In this document: piece after piece, positions 38,129-42,488 of the stretch | Layout: each line of letters begins with the position of its first letter | Position numbering within the stretch: position 1 is the stretch's first letter | The notes under the pieces: model-generated | What the model was told of the DNA's origin: nothing | What the model saw: only the letters and a program-made list of their open reading frames with translations | The model's database searches: none | Source of the DNA: Microcaldota archaeon | GTDB taxonomy: Archaea > Micrarchaeota > Micrarchaeia > Micrarchaeales > CABMGC01 | NCBI GenBank assembly: GCA_027334165.1 | Contig: DAHWXM010000007.1 | Location: 1-42,488, forward strand | DNA: 42,488 bases | Direction: 5' to 3' | Translations under genes and position numbers: made by a program

Positions 38129-40558
38129 ATGAACGAACCCATCTCCACACCACTCGACCAGGAGCTGCAGACCAGTTATGTGGACTATGCGATGAGCGTG
38201 ATCATAGGCAGAGCGATACCTGAGGCCAGGGACGGCCTCAAGCCGGTACAACGACGCATACTGTATGCTATGTACGGTCTCAAGAACACGCACGCCCAGC
38301 CGACAAAGAAGAGCGCAAGGATAGTTGGAGAGGTCATAGGCAAGTTCCATCCCCACGGGGATACCGCAGTTTACGACGCCATGGTGCGGCTGGCACAGGG
38401 GTTTTCAATGCACCACGCGCTCATAGAGGGCCAGGGGAATTTCGGCTCTATAGACGGCGATCCACCGGCGGCGATGCGATACACCGAAGTGCGGCTTACA
38501 AGGCTGGCTGAGGAGATACTTGCTGACCTCGATAAAGGTACCGTAGACTTCATTCCAAACTTCGACAACACCGAGGAAGAGCCGGTGATACTGCCGTCAA
38601 AGATACCAAATCTCCTAGTCAATGGGTCATCTGGCATCGCGGTTGGTGTAGCAACAAGCATGCCTCCGCACAATCTTTCAGAAGTGTGTGATGCCATAGT
38701 GCACCGCATAGACAATCCCACCGCAACCACCGAAGACATGCTTAACATAATAAAAGGCCCTGATTTTCCGACCGGCGGCACTGCGATAATGTCACAGGCA
38801 GCATACAATGGGTACAGGGTCGGACGGGGGCAGCTTAGAATTAGAGCAAAAATCTCTTCAGAACAGAAGCGTATAGTGGTCACAGAAGTACCATACAACA
38901 CAAATAAGGCTTCGTTAGTGCAATCCATAGCGGAACTGGTCCGCGACAAACGCATTGTCGGCATACGTGACCTACGTGACGAGAGCGACAAAAGCGGAAT
39001 ACGAATAGTAATGGACTTGAAGGAAGGCGCTGAGCAGGAGCAAGTGCTTAACCAGCTGTACAAACACACGCAGCTCGAGAGCACATTCCCTATAATAAAC
39101 CTGGCCGTTGTCGGAAAAAGCTTGAGGAATCTGAATGTGCTGCAGCTGATAAACACGTTCATAGAGCACAGGAAGGAGATAGTAAACAGGAGGAGCAGGT
39201 ACGAGCTGTCTATTGCCTCAGACAGGCTGCACATAGTAGATGGGATGCTCATAGCCATAGACCGGATAGAGGACATAATAAGGGACATAAAAGCCAGCAG
39301 CGAGGTCCCGGCAGCCAGGGAAAAGCTCATCGCAACGTATGGTCTCACGGCAAAGCAGGCCGATGCGATACTCGAAATGAAACTGTCCCGACTGACACAC
39401 CTGGAGAGCGACACTCTTAAGAAAGAAAAAGAGGAACTCGAGGCAAAGGTTTCATACTACAATTCAGTGCTGTCCGACCCGCAGAAGGTCATGTCCATAA
39501 TAAAGGATGAAACCCTTCAGGTGAAGAAACAATACGGCAAACCAAGAAAAACAGAGATACTCGTGTCAGACGAACCATCCTATGTACAGGAGGAGGACCT
39601 GATAAGCAACGAGAGGGTGGCGATAATAATGACCAAGAGCGGCTACATAAAGCGCCAGAGCCTCGCATCATTCAAGGAACAGGCCCGTGGAGGAAAAGGT
39701 GTTATAGCCATAAACCTAAAGGGCGGAGACTACGTTAAAGAGATAATCACCTGCAACAACAAAGACTACCTGCTGTGCATATCGAATGCCGGGCGTGCGT
39801 ATTGGATAAAGGCGTACAATATACCGGAGAGCAGCAGATATGGAGAGGGCAAGGCGATAGTGAACCTACTAAACATAAAAGAGGAGAAAATAGTTGTACT
39901 GCTCAACGTAAGCAACTTCGCAAATTCCAGGATGGTTTTCCTCACAAAGAATGGCACAGTGAAGAAGGTCAACGCAGCACTGTTCTCAAGACCGCGCTCC
40001 AACGGGGTGCGCGCAATAACCCTGCGCGAAGGCGACGAAATACACGATGTCATACTCTACTCGAGCGACAGCACACTCACAATAGTCACAAGGAACGGCA
40101 AGGCGATCCGATTCAACGAATCAGACCTTCGTCCTATTGGAAGGTCGGGGGCCGGAGTGCGCGGAATGCGCTTAAAACAAGGAGATAGCGCCACAAACAT
40201 AATATCTGCTGGCGAGGCCGGAAGCATACTTACAATAACCGAAAACGGCTACGGGAAACTCACCGACATATCGAAGTATCGCGTCCAGTCCCGCGGAGGG
40301 GGAGGAGTGAGGAACATTAATCTATCGGACAAGACCGGTCCAGTAGCAAAGGCGATATTTGTAAGCGGCGAGCAGAGTGTGATGCTGATCAGCTCTGCTG
40401 GAATAAGCATAACGATACCGCTAGACTCGATAAGGGTAACCGGAAGGGCAGCCAGCGGCGTGAGGCTAATGCGGCTCGATAGTGGATCCACCATAGTAGA
40501 CGCGCGTGTCCTGAAGGAGAACGAGCAGGAACAGGGGGTTAGCCCCAGAACTTCTTAG
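38129..40558 (+). CDS. gyrA: DNA gyrase subunit A
   Basis: The 809-aa cleavage and wrapping subunit. The N-terminal domain has 'KPVQRRILYAMYG', 'KSARIVGEVIGKFHPHGDTAVYDAMVRLAQ' and the catalytic Tyr in 'AAMRYTEVRL' (about Y118), then the tower and coiled-coil arm. The C-terminal beta-pinwheel repeats are present. The GyrA box, essential for DNA wrapping, reads QARGGKG (about residue 518) instead of QRRGGKG, still supporting gyrase rather than topo IV. The 3' end overlaps the convergent Lhr-type gene by 20 bp. Confidence 0.96.
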   Translation: MNEPISTPLDQELQTSYVDYAMSVIIGRAIPEARDGLKPVQRRILYAMYGLKNTHAQPTKKSARIVGEVIGKFHPHGDTAVYDAMVRLAQGFSMHHALIEGQGNFGSIDGDPPAAMRYTEVRLTRLAEEILADLDKGTVDFIPNFDNTEEEPVILPSKIPNLLVNGSSGIAVGVATSMPPHNLSEVCDAIVHRIDNPTATTEDMLNIIKGPDFPTGGTAIMSQAAYNGYRVGRGQLRIRAKISSEQKRIVVTEVPYNTNKASLVQSIAELVRDKRIVGIRDLRDESDKSGIRIVMDLKEGAEQEQVLNQLYKHTQLESTFPIINLAVVGKSLRNLNVLQLINTFIEHRKEIVNRRSRYELSIASDRLHIVDGMLIAIDRIEDIIRDIKASSEVPAAREKLIATYGLTAKQADAILEMKLSRLTHLESDTLKKEKEELEAKVSYYNSVLSDPQKVMSIIKDETLQVKKQYGKPRKTEILVSDEPSYVQEEDLISNERVAIIMTKSGYIKRQSLASFKEQARGGKGVIAINLKGGDYVKEIITCNNKDYLLCISNAGRAYWIKAYNIPESSRYGEGKAIVNLLNIKEEKIVVLLNVSNFANSRMVFLTKNGTVKKVNAALFSRPRSNGVRAITLREGDEIHDVILYSSDSTLTIVTRNGKAIRFNESDLRPIGRSGAGVRGMRLKQGDSATNIISAGEAGSILTITENGYGKLTDISKYRVQSRGGGGVRNINLSDKTGPVAKAIFVSGEQSVMLISSAGISITIPLDSIRVTGRAASGVRLMRLDSGSTIVDARVLKENEQEQGVSPRTS

Positions 40559-42488
40559 TTCTTATGAACGTCTTTTGTGCAAGTATTACGTCGGACAGGA
40601 ACAACCTCATACTTTTTCGTGAGTATCTCAATATTCTTGCAGCAGTCACTGACCCGATCCCATACGTAGAGAGTGCTATGACCGCTCTATTACCGTGCGC
40701 GCTTATGAGCCCGGCTTCGCGCACCGCCTCCTCATAGTCTCCGGCCATCTTACCCGACAGCCTTTTCCCATCAAGTTTCTTCCTGACTGCTCCCTCTAGC
40801 GCTTCACTGTAAATACACAACATCGGGCTTCTGCACGAATGACATAGAAACTCCTGTTCCTTCTTCACAGATACGTTTTCGCTGCCCACGAAACCGCAGA
40901 ACGTGCAAAGCAAGGTGACTGGCGAGCCATCGAGTTTTTCCTCCAGCTCGTCCAATTCCGTACCAGAAGCACCGCCAGGCTGCAGCAGCTCTGCGTGCCT
41001 GAACACCACCCCCAGCACCGCGTCAGAAAGCGGCGATCCGGCGGATCTGAAACGTTTCAGTCCCATGCCTCCAGAGTGGATACTGGAAAGGAGCCGCGCC
41101 ACAGTGCCGGCATCGAAGTTGTTCTTGTACAAATCGCGCACGGTTTCCTCAAATACGGGCGTGTTTTTGTAGAATTCGACCAGACGTATCGCTGCCGCCC
41201 TGGTAAGCGTCGCCTTCTTATCTATGACGCCGAAGAGTTTGGCAACCTGCACGAATTTGTATCTAAATATGTCAGAAGAAGTTATTATGTCCCCGGCCCC
41301 CCGCTGCACCGTATGCAGTCCTGCCATAACCGACGCCATGTCTGGGCGCCTAGTGGCATTTCCAAACCACACGGCAACAGCGTACGTGGACGCCCTCACT
41401 TCTATGTCTCTGAACGATTGTGCAAGCACTGCCTTGAGCATCAGCGCAAGGAATTCATTTGCGTGTTTTCCTATTCCCGTATAAATTATGGTGTAATCGT
41501 CGAGTTCCTCAATCACGACGTTCCCATCCCCCACCGTGAAGTGTGCAAGCTGTTTCTCCCTAAACGCGTTTGCTCTACCCGCGGTCTCGGGGTCCATGCT
41601 GGCCGTCAGATCCCTCGGGCCTCCACCCAAAAATTCAAACACGGCAGAAGCGATGGTCTTTGATACCGGTATGTCCTCTCCCTCCCAGTCTGGAACCGCC
41701 GCCCCAACGTCCCCACCATGCTCAACGTATATTACACCTTCCTCAACGTTGACAACCCTCCATGGCATGCCCTTAGTGATGAACGAACTTCCTTCGTCAA
41801 GGTCGTTGTACACGAATCTCTCATCCAGAGACGAGATAGTCCTGTTACTAACCGCCTCCTTCACTAGGAAGCGCTGGCTGTCCGGTATGACGCTTATGTT
41901 GCTGAAGAAGTATGACATGCCCCTGCTCCCGAGGCTCAATATCCCGCCCCTTACATTGAAAAGTCGTAACTCGCTCCCCAGCGCAACCAGTCTATCAACG
42001 GCATCGCGCGAAAGGTTTGAGTAAGGAGCCGCGGAGGTTATTATGGAAAACACCTCATCGACGCTCACGCTGCGCCTCTCCATCACCATTGCGCACAGTT
42101 GGTTCATCGCCACATCTAGCGCCCCCTCCTCCATCCCTTCCGATTCTATCTTCCCTATGAGCGCATCGCCAATTATAGCAGAAGATTCTAGGGCCTCTAC
42201 CTCGTCCGAAACTATGACCTGCCCTACAGACACTCTGTTCTCCCCATGCCCTGATCTCCCGATCCGCTGTAGGAACCTCGAGGTCTGTTTTGGCGATCCG
42301 TACTGTATGACAAGATCCACCTTGCCTATGTCTATACCTAGTTCAAGAGAGCTCGTGGCTATTATTGCCTTTATCCTGCCCTCCTTGAATTCATTCTCTA
42401 CGCGTATCCTCTCGTCTCTGTCCAGGGAGCCATGATGCACGGCGACCCCGCCGAACCCGCTCTGCCGGTCCAGGTATAACAACCTGCT
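40539..42488 (-). CDS. Lhr-type large helicase, C-terminal part (5' end beyond window)
   Basis: At least 649 codons of a superfamily 2 DNA helicase; the frame is open at the window edge, so the track ATG/TTG is not the true start and the N-terminal RecA domain lies outside. Helicase motifs IV-VI are visible: 'VAVHHGSLDRDERIRVENEFKEG', 'IIATSSLELGIDIGKVDLVIQYGSP' and 'RFLQRIGRSGH'. They are followed by the Lhr winged-helix/beta core and a C-terminal zinc-binding segment 'CTFCGFVG...FLCHSCRSPMLC' before a helical end. Lhr proteins act in DNA repair and replication-coupled recombination. It is convergent with gyrA, overlapping by 20 bp. Confidence 0.88.
   Translation of the reverse strand, partial: SRLLYLDRQSGFGGVAVHHGSLDRDERIRVENEFKEGRIKAIIATSSLELGIDIGKVDLVIQYGSPKQTSRFLQRIGRSGHGENRVSVGQVIVSDEVEALESSAIIGDALIGKIESEGMEEGALDVAMNQLCAMVMERRSVSVDEVFSIITSAAPYSNLSRDAVDRLVALGSELRLFNVRGGILSLGSRGMSYFFSNISVIPDSQRFLVKEAVSNRTISSLDERFVYNDLDEGSSFITKGMPWRVVNVEEGVIYVEHGGDVGAAVPDWEGEDIPVSKTIASAVFEFLGGGPRDLTASMDPETAGRANAFREKQLAHFTVGDGNVVIEELDDYTIIYTGIGKHANEFLALMLKAVLAQSFRDIEVRASTYAVAVWFGNATRRPDMASVMAGLHTVQRGAGDIITSSDIFRYKFVQVAKLFGVIDKKATLTRAAAIRLVEFYKNTPVFEETVRDLYKNNFDAGTVARLLSSIHSGGMGLKRFRSAGSPLSDAVLGVVFRHAELLQPGGASGTELDELEEKLDGSPVTLLCTFCGFVGSENVSVKKEQEFLCHSCRSPMLCIYSEALEGAVRKKLDGKRLSGKMAGDYEEAVREAGLISAHGNRAVIALSTYGIGSVTAARILRYSRKSMRLFLSDVILAQKTFIRTKKFWG

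Noticed and set aside
38371-39414. 347-aa minus-strand ORF
   Set aside because: Shadow of gyrA; Ser/Cys-rich with no motif, while the sense strand is clearly gyrase.
1-42488. CRISPR array, insertion sequence or prophage
   Set aside because: No spaced direct repeats, transposase, integrase or phage structural genes were seen.

Overview
The window is archaeal DNA. It encodes GatD and GatE, TFE, RpoK, aIF2-alpha, L44e, a GINS subunit, a primase large subunit, a geranylgeranyl reductase family protein, archaeal-type CoaD and an intron-bearing tRNA. About half of the genes have a TATA box centred some 25-28 bp before the start codon, so transcripts are probably leaderless, and GTG and TTG starts are frequent. 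Genes are tightly packed: the largest gap is about 250 bp and several convergent genes overlap. Compact layout, intermediate G+C, bacterial-type gyrase, a primase large subunit without Fe-S cysteines and odd gene architectures suggest a DPANN-like lineage (Micrarchaeota/ARMAN is my best guess). No rRNA or marker phylogeny is present to confirm it.

Layout. 1-6.2 kb holds a hydrolase and a divergent phosphoribosyltransferase, an MscS channel, a TrkA-N K+ channel, CoaD, a membrane-anchored ArsR-like regulator and an APC permease. 6.2-9.3 kb holds a YrdC/TsaC protein, a 14-TM MFS exporter with a divergent PadR regulator and a shared operator candidate, and an extracytoplasmic DUF192 protein. 9.3-14.1 kb is a surface/lipid segment: two tandem paralogous GT2 glycosyltransferases, a sulfatase-fold hydrolase, RpoK (57 aa, absent from the ORF track) and a geranylgeranyl reductase. 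14-21.1 kb holds a degenerate Nudix protein, a COG1407 phosphoesterase, a site-2 protease with CBS domains, SMC and a signal peptidase. 21.1-25.1 kb holds zinc-ribbon proteins (one of 57 aa missed by the track), SpeD/SpeH, an unrecognised small protein, an Fe-S-less PriL, SHMT and tRNA-Gly(GCC). 25.1-26.7 kb holds a polysaccharide-deacetylase-like protein and a frameshifted isochorismatase-family gene.

36.0-26.7 kb on the minus strand is a long co-directional information-processing block. In transcription order it runs cDPG-synthetase-like gene, tRNA-Lys, TFE, initiator tRNA-Met, GINS, L44e, aIF2-alpha, PAC2, intron-containing tRNA-Gly(CCC), GatD, GatE, AIM24-like and GNAT. 36.2-40.6 kb is gyrB-gyrA. 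The window closes with the C-terminal part of an Lhr-type helicase running off the edge.

The most notable observation is that the cDPG-synthetase-like gene is interrupted by a 19-nt insertion in its conserved N-terminal motif. The insertion has the geometry of an archaeal bulge-helix-bulge (BHB) intron: a 4-bp CGCG/CGCG central helix and two 3-nt bulges. Removing it restores the family motif GRDFHNFN and a 441-aa protein. The 13-nt intron of tRNA-Gly(CCC) in the same window shows the same cleavage geometry, so one tRNA-splicing endonuclease could process both. No CRISPR array, insertion sequence or rRNA was seen.
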